From the NCBI GenBank assembly GCA_947177225.1, contig CAMWTS010000012.1:1-61574 (forward strand): a stretch of 61,574 bases of DNA. The letters run 5' to 3'. Below the pieces are notes generated by a model. It made no database searches. It saw nothing but the letters and a program-made list of their open reading frames with translations, and had not been told where the DNA came from. Of this stretch, positions 17,908 through 26,578 are shown one piece after another. The stretch comes from an uncultured Alistipes sp. (lineage in GTDB: Bacteria; Bacteroidota; Bacteroidia; Bacteroidales; Rikenellaceae). The translations under genes and the position numbers were made by a program. Position 1 is the first letter of the stretch, and the number at the start of each line of letters is the position of its first letter.

Positions 17908-19089
17908 ATGAACATAACGGAGATCAAAGAGGGTATTCATTACGTCGGCGTCAACGATCGCACCAAGCACCGTTTCGAGGGGCTGTGGTCGCTGCCTTAC
18001 GGCGTGTCATACAATTCATATCTGATAACCGACGAGAAAGTCGCGCTGATCGACACGGTCGACGCAGCTTTCGCCGGAGAGTTTCTGAACAACATCGACC
18101 GCATACTTAACGGTCGCACCATAGACTATCTCGTGGTCAACCATATGGAACCCGATCACTCGGCCGCCATGGCCACCCTGCGCCTGCGTTATCCGCAGAT
18201 ACAGATCGTTGGCAACACCAAAACGTTGCAGATGATCGAGGGCTTCTACGGCATCACCGACAACACGCTCTGCATAAAGGAGGGCGAGACGCTGTCGCTT
18301 GGCGGCAGAACGTTGCAGTTCTTCATGGCACCGATGGTTCACTGGCCTGAGGTAATGGTGACCTACTGCCCCGAACAGAAGGTGCTCTTCTCGGCCGATG
18401 CCTTCGGCACGTTCGGCACCATCGACGGCGGCATATTGGACACGCAGCTCTCGCTCGATCACTACTGGGACGAGATGACGCGCTACTACGCCTGCATTGT
18501 AGGCAAATACGGAAAACCAGTTCAGGCGGCATTGAAAAAGCTCGGCGGGCTGCAAATAGAGATGATATGCTCGACTCACGGACCCGTATGGACCGAACAG
18601 ATCGGACATGTCATCGGTATCTACGACCGCCTGAGCCGCTACCAGGCCGAGCCGGGAGTGGTCATTGCCTACGGTTCGATGTACGGCAATACGGAGCAGA
18701 TGGCCGAGAACATAGCCCGCTCGCTCGCCGAGTGCGGCGTGAAACGCATCGTCATGCACAACCTCTCGTCGGCCGACATCTCGATCGTGCTGCGCGACAT
18801 ATTCAAGTACGACACGCTCATCGTCGGCTCGCCGACCTACAACGGAGAGTTGTTCCCGGAGGTGCAGTCGCTGCTCGACAAGATCGCCGCACGCGCGATA
18901 CCTCATCGTCGCTTCGCCCATTTCGGATCGTTCTGCTGGGCAGGCACGGCTGTGCGTCAGATCTCCGAATTCGCGCAGAAGGTCGGCTGGGAGCCGCTGT
19001 GTCAGCCCATAGAGATGAAGCAGGGCTACAAGAGCTCGTGCGACGAGATGTGCCGCTCGCTGGCACGCAGCGTAGCCGGACAAATGTAA
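17908..19089 (+). CDS. FprA-type flavodiiron protein
   Basis: 393 aa. The N-terminal metallo-beta-lactamase domain carries the diiron ligands in NHMEPDHS (His79, Glu81, Asp83, His84) and later histidines (MVHWPE, STHGPVW). A flavodoxin domain begins near residue 250 (YGSMYGNTEQMAENIA). Such A-type flavoproteins reduce O2 to water or NO to N2O in the cytoplasm of anaerobes. Start at 17908 (MNITEIKEGI) was chosen over an upstream in-frame codon lying in the promoter. The next gene is 19 nt away. Confidence 0.92.
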   Translation: MNITEIKEGIHYVGVNDRTKHRFEGLWSLPYGVSYNSYLITDEKVALIDTVDAAFAGEFLNNIDRILNGRTIDYLVVNHMEPDHSAAMATLRLRYPQIQIVGNTKTLQMIEGFYGITDNTLCIKEGETLSLGGRTLQFFMAPMVHWPEVMVTYCPEQKVLFSADAFGTFGTIDGGILDTQLSLDHYWDEMTRYYACIVGKYGKPVQAALKKLGGLQIEMICSTHGPVWTEQIGHVIGIYDRLSRYQAEPGVVIAYGSMYGNTEQMAENIARSLAECGVKRIVMHNLSSADISIVLRDIFKYDTLIVGSPTYNGELFPEVQSLLDKIAARAIPHRRFAHFGSFCWAGTAVRQISEFAQKVGWEPLCQPIEMKQGYKSSCDEMCRSLARSVAGQM

Positions 19090-19108
19090 ATCAACAAAAA
19101 ACGATCAT

Positions 19109-20083
19109 ATGTCTATCGAAACCACTTTTGCAGGATTGACCCTGCGCAATCCGATCATAATCGGCAGTTGCGGCCTGACGGCCAGTGCAGCCAACAATCA
19201 AGCTCTGGAACAGGCCGGAGCCGGAGCCATCGTGCTCAAATCGCTGTTCGAAGAGAACATCACGCGCCAGACCGAGTTTCTGACCGACGATATGGCACAC
19301 GGCGAGGCGGCCGACTATCTGCAAGGCTACCTGGGAGAGCATATCACCGACGAGTATATCGAGCTGATACGTGAGAGCAAGCGTCTGTGCACCATACCCA
19401 TCATAGCCAGCATAGCATGCCATACCGACAGCGACTGGGTGCGTCTGGCCGAAAAGATCGAGAAGGCCGGCGCCGATGCCTTGGAGCTGAACGTAATGAC
19501 CATACGCACCGACAAAGGTTATGCCGACGGCGAGCTGGAAAAGATGCACATCGACATTCTTCGCCATGTTGTGGAGAGCGTCAAGATCCCCGTCATAGTC
19601 AAGCTGGGATCCAACCTCTCCAATCCCGTGGCACTGATCGACAAGCTGTGCGGCTACGGCGCCGCCGGCGTTGTGCTGTTCAACCGCTTCTACCCCACCG
19701 ACATCGATGTGGAGAAGATGGAGTTCGTAGCTTCGCACCCCTTCACCACCTCTGCCGATCTGTCGACGTCGCTGCGCTGGGCAGGCATAGTTTCGGCAGC
19801 AGTAAAGCAGATGCCGCTGGCCGTATCGGGCGGTGTGCATACGTGGCAGGACGTGGTGAAATCAATCCTCTGCGGAGCCTCGGCAGTAGAGGTGAGCAGC
19901 GTGATCTACGAGTGCGGCGCGCAGTGGATAGCCCCGACGGTGAAGGCAGTCGAAGCATGGCAGCAGAAGCAGGGTTACGACGACACGGCATCGTATCGCG
20001 GCAAGATGAACGCCAAAGATCCCGAACACGCCGAGCGTCTGTTGCGCACGCAGTTCCTCAAATACATGGCCACCATAAAATAG
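19109..20083 (+). CDS. dihydroorotate dehydrogenase-like FMN enzyme
   Basis: 324 aa TIM-barrel protein of the DHODH family; key segments are RNPIIIGSCGLTAS near the N-terminus, VKLGSNLSNP in the middle, and the C-terminal phosphate-binding SGGVHTWQDVVKSILCGASAV. Database members of this exact type are called dihydroorotate dehydrogenase-like; whether it makes orotate is not shown here. No pyrimidine genes are adjacent. It follows the flavodiiron gene at 19 nt and probably shares its transcript. Confidence 0.8.
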   Translation: MSIETTFAGLTLRNPIIIGSCGLTASAANNQALEQAGAGAIVLKSLFEENITRQTEFLTDDMAHGEAADYLQGYLGEHITDEYIELIRESKRLCTIPIIASIACHTDSDWVRLAEKIEKAGADALELNVMTIRTDKGYADGELEKMHIDILRHVVESVKIPVIVKLGSNLSNPVALIDKLCGYGAAGVVLFNRFYPTDIDVEKMEFVASHPFTTSADLSTSLRWAGIVSAAVKQMPLAVSGGVHTWQDVVKSILCGASAVEVSSVIYECGAQWIAPTVKAVEAWQQKQGYDDTASYRGKMNAKDPEHAERLLRTQFLKYMATIK

Positions 20084-20094
20084 TCTTAATCCGA

Positions 20095-20124
20095 TTGCAG
20101 GCCGAATCGGAGTTCGGCCTGCAA
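20095..20124. terminator. 12-bp perfect hairpin between DHODH-like gene and rfbA
   Basis: TTGCAGGCCGAA pairs with TTCGGCCTGCAA across a 6-nt loop. No T run follows, so termination or attenuation is uncertain. Confidence 0.5.
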
Positions 20125-20143
20125 CGTATAAACAACGCACACG

Positions 20144-21013
20144 ATGAAAGGCATAGTTCTGGCCGGCGGCAGCGGCACACGGCTCTACCCCATCACCAAA
20201 GGGGTCAGCAAACAGCTGCTGCCCATATTCGACAAACCGATGATCTACTATCCGATATCGGTGTTGATGCAGGCAGGCATACGCGACATACTCATCATCT
20301 CGACACCGCAGGACATGCCCTCGTTCAGACGGCTGCTGGGCGGAGGCGAGGCTTTCGGTGTGCGATTGGCATACGCCGAGCAGCCATCGCCCGACGGGCT
20401 GGCGCAGGCTTTCATCATAGGGCGCGAGTTCATCGGCGACGATGACGTATGTCTGGTGCTCGGCGACAACATCTTCCACGGCGCGGGTTTGCAAGGCATG
20501 CTCCGGCGGGCAGTGACCGATGCCGAGCAGCACCGACGCGCCACCGTATTCGGCTATCGTGTCGACAATCCCGAACGTTACGGCGTAGCGGAGATCGACG
20601 CAGAGGGGAGATGTCTCTCCATCGAGGAGAAGCCGTCTGCGCCCAAATCGGACTATGCCGTCACCGGACTCTACTTCTATCCCAACGATGTGGTGGAGAC
20701 AGCCCGCACGATAACGCCGTCCGAGCGCGGCGAGTTGGAGATAACCTCGGTCAACACCGGCTATCTCGAACAAGGACGTCTGCACGTGCAACTCTTCGAG
20801 CGCGGCTTCGCATGGCTCGACACGGGCACGCACGACTCTCTGGCCGAGGCTTCGATCTTTGTCGAGGTCATAGAGAAACGCCAGGGGCGCAAGATAGCGT
20901 GTCTGGAAGAGATCGCCTACGAGCAGGGCTGGATCACGGCCGACGAACTGCGACGCTCGGCCGACGAAATGCGCGGCAACCAATACGGGCAATATCTGCT
21001 TAAACTCCTGTAA
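20144..21013 (+). CDS. rfbA: glucose-1-phosphate thymidylyltransferase
   Basis: 289 aa, full length for RfbA/RmlA. It makes dTDP-glucose from dTTP and glucose 1-phosphate, step one of dTDP-L-rhamnose synthesis. The nucleotidyltransferase signature [19 protein letters not shown] is followed by the usual [11 protein letters not shown] and later GDNIFHG and [10 protein letters not shown]. First gene of an rfbACD-aminotransferase-rfbB run; the next ORF begins 1 nt after its stop. Confidence 0.95.
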   Translation: MKGIVLAGGSGTRLYPITKGVSKQLLPIFDKPMIYYPISVLMQAGIRDILIISTPQDMPSFRRLLGGGEAFGVRLAYAEQPSPDGLAQAFIIGREFIGDDDVCLVLGDNIFHGAGLQGMLRRAVTDAEQHRRATVFGYRVDNPERYGVAEIDAEGRCLSIEEKPSAPKSDYAVTGLYFYPNDVVETARTITPSERGELEITSVNTGYLEQGRLHVQLFERGFAWLDTGTHDSLAEASIFVEVIEKRQGRKIACLEEIAYEQGWITADELRRSADEMRGNQYGQYLLKLL

Positions 21014-21014
21014 G

Positions 21015-21590
21015 ATGACAGTAATCCCGACCGAAATACCCGACGTCATGATCTTGCAGCCGAAAGTGCATGCCGACTCCCGCGGACATTTCTTCGAGAG
21101 TTTCAACCATGCCGCCTTCGAAGCTGCAACGGGCATACGCACACGCTTCATACAGGACAACGAGAGCATGTCGCACCGGGGCGTAGTGCGCGGCCTGCAT
21201 TTCCAGCTTGCGCCGCATGCGCAGTCGAAAATAGTAAGGGTAACCGGCGGCAGGGTGATCGACGTGGCGGTGGACATACGCCGCGGCTCGCCGTGGTTCG
21301 GCCGCTACGTGGCCGTAGAACTTTCGGCCGACAATCGTCGGCAGCTGTTCATACCGCGCGGGTTCGCCCACGGTTTTGCTGTGATGAGCGACGAGGCTGT
21401 GGTACAATACAAGTGCGACAGTCAATACGCTCCCGAAGCCGAAGGCGGCATCGCATGGAACGACCCCGCCCTGGGCATCGACTGGGGCGTAGAAGAGAGC
21501 GAAGCACTGCTGTCGCCCAAGGATATGCAGCGGCCGACTCTGCAACAGTGCGCAGAGCTGTTCGACTACAATACCGATTACTATGCTTGA
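21015..21590 (+). CDS. rfbC: dTDP-4-dehydrorhamnose 3,5-epimerase
   Basis: 191 aa cupin-fold RmlC that epimerises C3 and C5 of dTDP-4-keto-6-deoxyglucose. The catalytic His lies in RGLHFQ, with DVAVDIRRGSP and IPRGFAHGF downstream, and the usual late YNT/YNTD ending. Overlaps the next gene by 8 nt, which indicates tight coupling. Confidence 0.95.
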   Translation: MTVIPTEIPDVMILQPKVHADSRGHFFESFNHAAFEAATGIRTRFIQDNESMSHRGVVRGLHFQLAPHAQSKIVRVTGGRVIDVAVDIRRGSPWFGRYVAVELSADNRRQLFIPRGFAHGFAVMSDEAVVQYKCDSQYAPEAEGGIAWNDPALGIDWGVEESEALLSPKDMQRPTLQQCAELFDYNTDYYA

Positions 21591-22461
21591 CATACTCATC
21601 ACCGGCGGCAGCGGCCAGCTTGCACAGGCACTGCTCGAAGCATCGGCCGGCTCGGTCAACCGCTACACGGCGGCAGACAGCAGGGCGTTGGACATAACCG
21701 ACGGCGATGCCGTGGAGCATTATCTGGCAACAAAACATACCGACATCATAGTCAACTGCGCGGCATACACCGACGTAGAACGCGCCGAGAGCGATGCCTC
21801 GACGGCCATGCTCGTCAATGCTTCGGCCGTCGGCGAGATGAGCGATGCGGCTCATCGTCACGGCGTCAAACTGATACAGCTGTCGACCGATTTCGTATTC
21901 GGCGGCCAAGACAGCACACGCCCCTATACCGAGCTCGATCCCGCACAACCGCTCAACGTCTACGGGCGCACCAAGGCCGAGGGCGAAGCGGCGGCAATGC
22001 GTCACGGCGATGCCATCGTCATACGGACATCATGGCTCTACGCACCGTGGGGGCGCAATTTCTGCCGCACGATACTCGATCTGGCACACAAACGCGACCG
22101 CATAGAGGTGGTCGACGATCAGATCGGTACACCGACCTACGCACCGGATTTGGCCGAAGCCATCGTCGGCATAATCGACGGCGGTGCATGGCGCACCATG
22201 TCGGGCATATACCACTACTCCGACGAGGGCGAATGTTCGTGGTACGATTTCGCCGCAGAGATATTGCGCCAGGCCGGCATCGACCGCTGCCGCATAGAGC
22301 CGTGTCCGAGCAGTGCAAGGGCATCGGCAGCACGGCGTCCGCGCTACTCGGTGCTCGACAAGAGCCGCATAAAACGCGAAACGGGTATCGCCATACCCCA
22401 TTGGAAAGAGTCGCTCGCAAGATGTATCGGGCGTATAAACGAATTGAAATTAACGAATTAA
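21583..22461 (+). CDS. rfbD: dTDP-4-dehydrorhamnose reductase
   Basis: 292 aa SDR-type RmlD catalysing the final NAD(P)H reduction to dTDP-L-rhamnose. Rossmann motif GGSGQLAQALLE at the start; STDFVFGG; the active-site YxxxK in YGRTKAEGE; RTSWLYAPWG. Start at 21583 overlaps rfbC. Confidence 0.94.
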   Translation: MLDILITGGSGQLAQALLEASAGSVNRYTAADSRALDITDGDAVEHYLATKHTDIIVNCAAYTDVERAESDASTAMLVNASAVGEMSDAAHRHGVKLIQLSTDFVFGGQDSTRPYTELDPAQPLNVYGRTKAEGEAAAMRHGDAIVIRTSWLYAPWGRNFCRTILDLAHKRDRIEVVDDQIGTPTYAPDLAEAIVGIIDGGAWRTMSGIYHYSDEGECSWYDFAAEILRQAGIDRCRIEPCPSSARASAARRPRYSVLDKSRIKRETGIAIPHWKESLARCIGRINELKLTN

Positions 22462-22472
22462 AACAAACGACC

Positions 22473-23687
22473 ATGCCAAAAATTTCGCAGCGCGCCTGCA
22501 TGATGCCCTCCTCGCCCATACGCAAACTATATCCGTTAGCCGAGGCGGCCGAAGCACGCGGCACGAAGATATATCGTCTCAACATCGGCCAGCCCGACCT
22601 GCCCTCACCCGACGAGGGACTCGATGCCATGCGGCATATCGACCGCAGAGTGTTGGAGTACAGCCCCAGCGACGGTTTTCGCTCGCTCAGAGAGAAGCTG
22701 ACGGGGTACTACGACCAATATCAGATCAAGGTATCGGCCGACGACATCATCATCACCACGGGAGGCAGCGAAGCGGTGCTTTTCGCATTCATGGCATGCC
22801 TCAACCCCGGAGACGAGATCATCGTGCCCGAACCGGCATACGCCAACTACATGGCTTTCGCCATATCGGCAGGAGCGGTGATACGCCCCATCACCACCTC
22901 CATCGAAGAGGGTTTCGCCCTGCCGCCGGTCGATGAGTTCGAGCGGCTCATCACGCCGCGCACGCGCGGCATAATGATATGCAACCCCAACAACCCCACG
23001 GGCTACCTCTACACGCGCAAGGAGATGAACCGCATACGCGATCTGGTAGCCAAGTACGATCTGTTCCTCTTTTCCGACGAGGTATACCGCGAATTCATCT
23101 ACACCGGCTCGCCATATATTTCGGCCTGCCATTTGGAGGGCATCGAACAAAACGTGGTGCTGATCGACTCGGTGTCGAAACGCTACTCGGAGTGCGGCAT
23201 ACGCATAGGTGCGCTGATAACCAAGAACCGCGAACTGCGCAATGCCGTCATGAAGTTCTGCCAGGCACGGCTCAGTCCGCCGCTCATCGGCCAGATCATA
23301 GCCGAAGCCTCGCTCGATGCACCGCGCAGCTACTCGATACGCACCTACGAGGAGTATATCGAGCGCCGCAACTGTCTGATCGACGGACTAAACCGCATCG
23401 ACGGCGTATATTCGCCCATACCCATGGGCGCGTTCTACACCGTGGCAAGGCTGCCCATCGACGACAGCGACCGTTTTTGCGAATGGTGCCTTAGCGACTT
23501 TTCCTACGACGGAGCTACCATAATGCTGGCTCCGGCAGCCGGATTCTATACCGATCCGGACAAGGGGCGCAACGAGGTGCGAATATCCTACACACTCAAA
23601 AAAGAGGATCTTCGCCACGCCATATTCCTGCTGGGCAAGGCTTTGGAGGCATATCCCGGCAACACACTGCACAAACAGCGACAATAA
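22473..23687 (+). CDS. class I/II pyridoxal-phosphate aminotransferase
   Basis: 404 aa fold-type I aminotransferase. Visible motifs: YSPSDGFRSLREK near the N-terminus, NPNNPTGYLYT, SDEVYREF, and the PLP lysine in DSVSKRYSECGIRIG. Closest in appearance to AspC-like aminotransferases that use aromatic or acidic amino acids; it is not a DegT-type sugar aminotransferase. The longer open frame upstream overlaps rfbD and was rejected in favour of ATG at 22473, 11 nt after rfbD. Its presence inside the rhamnose operon is unexplained. Confidence 0.85.
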   Translation: MPKISQRACMMPSSPIRKLYPLAEAAEARGTKIYRLNIGQPDLPSPDEGLDAMRHIDRRVLEYSPSDGFRSLREKLTGYYDQYQIKVSADDIIITTGGSEAVLFAFMACLNPGDEIIVPEPAYANYMAFAISAGAVIRPITTSIEEGFALPPVDEFERLITPRTRGIMICNPNNPTGYLYTRKEMNRIRDLVAKYDLFLFSDEVYREFIYTGSPYISACHLEGIEQNVVLIDSVSKRYSECGIRIGALITKNRELRNAVMKFCQARLSPPLIGQIIAEASLDAPRSYSIRTYEEYIERRNCLIDGLNRIDGVYSPIPMGAFYTVARLPIDDSDRFCEWCLSDFSYDGATIMLAPAAGFYTDPDKGRNEVRISYTLKKEDLRHAIFLLGKALEAYPGNTLHKQRQ

Positions 23688-23699
23688 GACCACAGAGCC

Positions 23700-24758
23700 A
23701 TGCGAAACATTCTCATCACCGGCGGCGCCGGATTCATCGGCAGCCATGTAGTACGATTCATGGTCGGGAAGTATCCCGACCGCCGCATCGTCAACCTCGA
23801 CAAGCTGACCTATGCCGGCAATCCGGCCAATCTGCGCGACGTGGAGAACAGTCCCAACTACACCTTCATCAAGGGCGACATATGCGACTACGAGCTTGTA
23901 TGCCGCATAATACGCGACCACGGGATCGACGGCATAGTCAACCTTGCCGCCGAGACACACGTAGACCGTTCGATACTCGATCCGCTGGTGTTTGCACGAA
24001 CCAACGTCATGGGTACGCTCACGCTGTTGCAGGCTGCGCGCGACTGCTGGAACGGAGAGTGGAGCGGCAAGATGTTCTATCACATATCGACCGACGAGGT
24101 CTACGGCGCACTGCCGCTCGACGGGGGAGCATTCGACGAAACGACGCGCTACGATCCTCACTCGCCCTACTCAGCCTCGAAAGCCTCGTCGGATCACTTC
24201 GTGCGCGCCTATCACGATACCTACGGCATGCCGACGCTCATAAGCAACTGCTCGAACAACTACGGAGCATACCAATTCCCCGAGAAGCTGATTCCGCTGA
24301 CCATAAACAACATACGCCATCGCCGGGTCATACCGGTATACGGACGCGGAGAGAACATACGCGACTGGCTGCATGTCGAGGATCATGCCCGCGCCATCGA
24401 CCTCATACTGCATAGTGGCCGCGCCGGAGAGACATATAATATAGGAGGTAACAACGAGTGCCGCAACATCGATCTGGTGCGCATGCTGATCGGGGCGGCC
24501 GACCGCATGCTGGGACGTTCAGAAGGCGAGAGTCTGTCGCTGATAACTTTCGTCGAGGATCGTGCCGGCCACGATCTGCGCTACGCAATCGACTCGTCGA
24601 AGCTGCAACGCGAATTGGGCTGGCAGCCGGCCATCACCTTCGAAGACGGCATCGAACGCACCGTGCGCTGGTATCTCGACAACGAGGAGTGGTTCGACTC
24701 GGTCACTTCGGGCGAATACATGCTATACTACGACAAGGTCTACGGCAACCGCCGATAG
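23700..24758 (+). CDS. rfbB: dTDP-glucose 4,6-dehydratase
   Basis: 352 aa extended SDR (RmlB). NAD motif GGAGFIGSHVVRF; HVDRS; STDEVYG; active-site YSASKASSDH; NNYGAYQFPEKLIP. It converts dTDP-glucose to the 4-keto-6-deoxy sugar, the second step of the rhamnose pathway. Last gene of the run; its stop is one base from the stop of the convergent deacylase gene. Confidence 0.95.
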   Translation: MRNILITGGAGFIGSHVVRFMVGKYPDRRIVNLDKLTYAGNPANLRDVENSPNYTFIKGDICDYELVCRIIRDHGIDGIVNLAAETHVDRSILDPLVFARTNVMGTLTLLQAARDCWNGEWSGKMFYHISTDEVYGALPLDGGAFDETTRYDPHSPYSASKASSDHFVRAYHDTYGMPTLISNCSNNYGAYQFPEKLIPLTINNIRHRRVIPVYGRGENIRDWLHVEDHARAIDLILHSGRAGETYNIGGNNECRNIDLVRMLIGAADRMLGRSEGESLSLITFVEDRAGHDLRYAIDSSKLQRELGWQPAITFEDGIERTVRWYLDNEEWFDSVTSGEYMLYYDKVYGNRR

Positions 24759-24759
24759 A

Positions 24760-25251
24760 TCAGTACAACGATATGTACTCATAGGCGTTGCCCACCCCTT
24801 CGAGGTAACGTTCGAACTCGTTGCGGCCGATCACAACCGTCGCGCGATTGTCGTTGGGGTGAAAGCTAAGCGACGCAGAGTCACGCAGATTCTCGTCGAG
24901 AAACAGATATACGTGATTCTCTTCATCGTTTATCAGGCCGAAAGGCGATACCGATCCAGGCAACAGCCCCAGCCTGCGCTCCATGCGTTCGGGCGAAGCA
25001 AACGACAGCTTGCCCTGATGCAGCCGTTGTTCGAGGTCGCGTATGGCAAGTTCGCGTTCGCAATCGAACACCACCAGATAGTGGCGGTTGCCCTTATGAT
25101 TGCGGAAAAAGAGATTCTTGCAATGCTTCGAACCGTCGTTACGCCACCAGCGACGCGCAATCTCTATCGTCGGAGCCTCGGGGTGTTCATACCACTCATA
25201 GTCGATACCTCTATCGTCGAGGTATGCGAAAACCTTTTCTCGTCTCTGCAT
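24760..25251 (-). CDS. ProX/YbaK-type aminoacyl-tRNA deacylase
   Basis: 163 aa prolyl-tRNA-editing-like domain that hydrolyses mischarged tRNA (Ala-tRNA-Pro type by family). Family features are the N-terminal FAYLDDRGIDYEWYEHPEAPT, the catalytic Lys region HCKNLFFRNHKG, and SVSPFGLINDEEN. Start at 25251 (MQRREKVFAYL) gives the standard length. The frame is open upstream for 72 codons, but a strong promoter lies within that segment, so the mRNA may be leaderless. Confidence 0.88.
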   Translation of the reverse strand: MQRREKVFAYLDDRGIDYEWYEHPEAPTIEIARRWWRNDGSKHCKNLFFRNHKGNRHYLVVFDCERELAIRDLEQRLHQGKLSFASPERMERRLGLLPGSVSPFGLINDEENHVYLFLDENLRDSASLSFHPNDNRATVVIGRNEFERYLEGVGNAYEYISLY

Positions 25252-25255
25252 AGGG

Positions 25256-25285
25256 CAAAGATATGCGTTTTCGCCGTAAACACAA
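25256..25285 (-). promoter_or_regulatory. promoter abutting the deacylase start
   Basis: Leftward TATCTTTG (25256-25263) and TTG (25283-25285), 19-bp spacer. The -7 box ends only 4 nt before ATG at 25251, so transcription should begin at or in the start codon. Confidence 0.65.
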
Positions 25286-25472
25286 TGCGGCAACACTACT
25301 TTCGCCCCGATTATTTCAGGCATATCCAGCGGCTGCCGGCATCTCGCCACACGGGCAGAAAGAAAATTCATAAAAAATTTAAGACCGCATACTATTTTGG
25401 CATGGGCTTTGCGTTTTACTCGTACAGCTACGTTGATAAACGAGACAACGTGGTTAGGTTTCTTCATTTATT

Positions 25473-25480
25473 TAAGTTTG
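25473..25480 (+). promoter_or_regulatory. -7 box ahead of nested palindrome
   Basis: TAAGTTTG ending 6 bp before the left arm of the 25487-25566 palindrome. No clear -33 element. Confidence 0.35.
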
Positions 25481-25486
25481 GGTTAG

Positions 25487-25566
25487 TAGTTTTACAGAAT
25501 TTGTTTCTGGAAGGCGAGCGGCAGTTGCGACAACTCCCGCTCGTTTTTTTATTGTCTGTAAAACTA
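25487..25566 (+). repeat. 80-bp nested palindrome, possible short RNA
   Basis: Outer perfect 12-bp arms TAGTTTTACAGA (25487-25498) and TCTGTAAAACTA (25555-25566) enclose a hairpin with 13-bp arms (25515-25527 and 25531-25543, one C-C mismatch) and a seven-T run (25544-25550). The inner hairpin plus T run is a good terminator, so a -7 box at 25473 would give a transcript of about 65 nt. The remaining gap (25567-25828) holds only a 9-bp hairpin at 25613-25633. Confidence 0.5.
25515..25550 (+). terminator. terminator inside nested palindrome
   Basis: GC-rich 13-bp stem, 3-nt loop, seven T. Confidence 0.65.
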
Positions 25567-25828
25567 TGACGACTCTGGCGACGTGGCATAGACGATCGCA
25601 GAGACGGGCGGTAACGGCTGAGTATCAGCCGTTCGATTCAGCATATACGAAAACCGGAAGTGGATCGTGCAACCGGCTCTCTCGTGCCGCAGCGGCAAAT
25701 GCCCGAACAGAAAACTTACGCGAACAACTATTCGCGAAACAACCCCTACGAAATATTGCATGCGAACTAAAATATTATTCAAATAGAAGAAAAAATTATT
25801 CAACACGCGAAAAACCTGAAAACTTTTT

Positions 25829-25857
25829 TTGTTTTTAAAGTTTTTGTAGTATGTTTG
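25829..25857 (+). promoter_or_regulatory. promoter of TetR-efflux operon
   Basis: TATGTTTG (25850-25857), TTG (25829-25831), 18-bp spacer; ATG 27 bp later. Confidence 0.6.
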
Positions 25858-25884
25858 TACCGTCAAAACGGCATATTATCGACT

Positions 25885-26523
25885 ATGACGCAGAAAGAGC
25901 ACATATTGGATCAGGTTATGTCCATGTTTATTGCGCATGGAATCAAGTCGGTACGCATGGACGACATAGCCCGGCAACTAAGCATATCGAAACGAACGCT
26001 CTACGAAATGTTCGGCGACAAGGAGGAGCTGCTCTACCAGTGTATCGTGAAGTTCACGAAAGACCACGAGGAGGAGCGCAAGCAGCGATTCAAAAGCGTC
26101 GACAACTATCTGATGATGATGCTTATCGGGCTTAAAGAGATGTCCGACAACGCCACCGTCACCAATCGAATGCGGGAGAATATCTGCAAGTTCTACCCCA
26201 AAGTCTACGAAAAGCTGGTCAACGAATTCGAAGACAAGGGCAGACAGGGATTGCGCCACTGGATAGAGTTGTGCATACAGCAGGGTTGGTTCATGCCCAA
26301 CATCAACGTCGACCTGTCGCTGGCCATACTGTACAACACGGCCAACAACATGCAAATGCAACCCAACATGTGGCTGCCTGAGGAGAAATATCGCAAGGAG
26401 GATATATTGGTATATGCCATGATAACATATTTGCGAGGCATGGCAACACCGGCAGGCATGGAGGTGATTCGCGACTTCTGCAAACGCGAACTGAGCAATA
26501 AACCTTACAACGTGGCGTTATAG
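25885..26523 (+). CDS. TetR/AcrR-family regulator
   Basis: 212 aa, start MTQKEHILDQVMSMFIAHG. The N-terminal helix-turn-helix spans residues about 24-46 (SVRMDDIARQLSISKRTLYEMFGDKEELL). The C-terminal ligand domain is variable. First gene of an efflux operon; the gap of 55 nt to tolC has no promoter, so it is likely co-transcribed and autoregulatory. A candidate operator is not identified. Confidence 0.88.
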   Translation: MTQKEHILDQVMSMFIAHGIKSVRMDDIARQLSISKRTLYEMFGDKEELLYQCIVKFTKDHEEERKQRFKSVDNYLMMMLIGLKEMSDNATVTNRMRENICKFYPKVYEKLVNEFEDKGRQGLRHWIELCIQQGWFMPNINVDLSLAILYNTANNMQMQPNMWLPEEKYRKEDILVYAMITYLRGMATPAGMEVIRDFCKRELSNKPYNVAL

Positions 26524-26578
26524 CCGAAAGAAGAGAAGCAGATAAACATAAGTGAAACATTAAGATATCAAGTTAGGC

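Noticed and set aside
22032..22472. N-terminal extension of the aminotransferase frame
   Set aside because: It overlaps rfbD in another frame; the standard enzyme start is at 22473.
25564..25866. 100-aa minus-strand ORF in the gap before the TetR gene
   Set aside because: Crosses the TetR promoter and the nested palindrome; composition gives no sign of coding.
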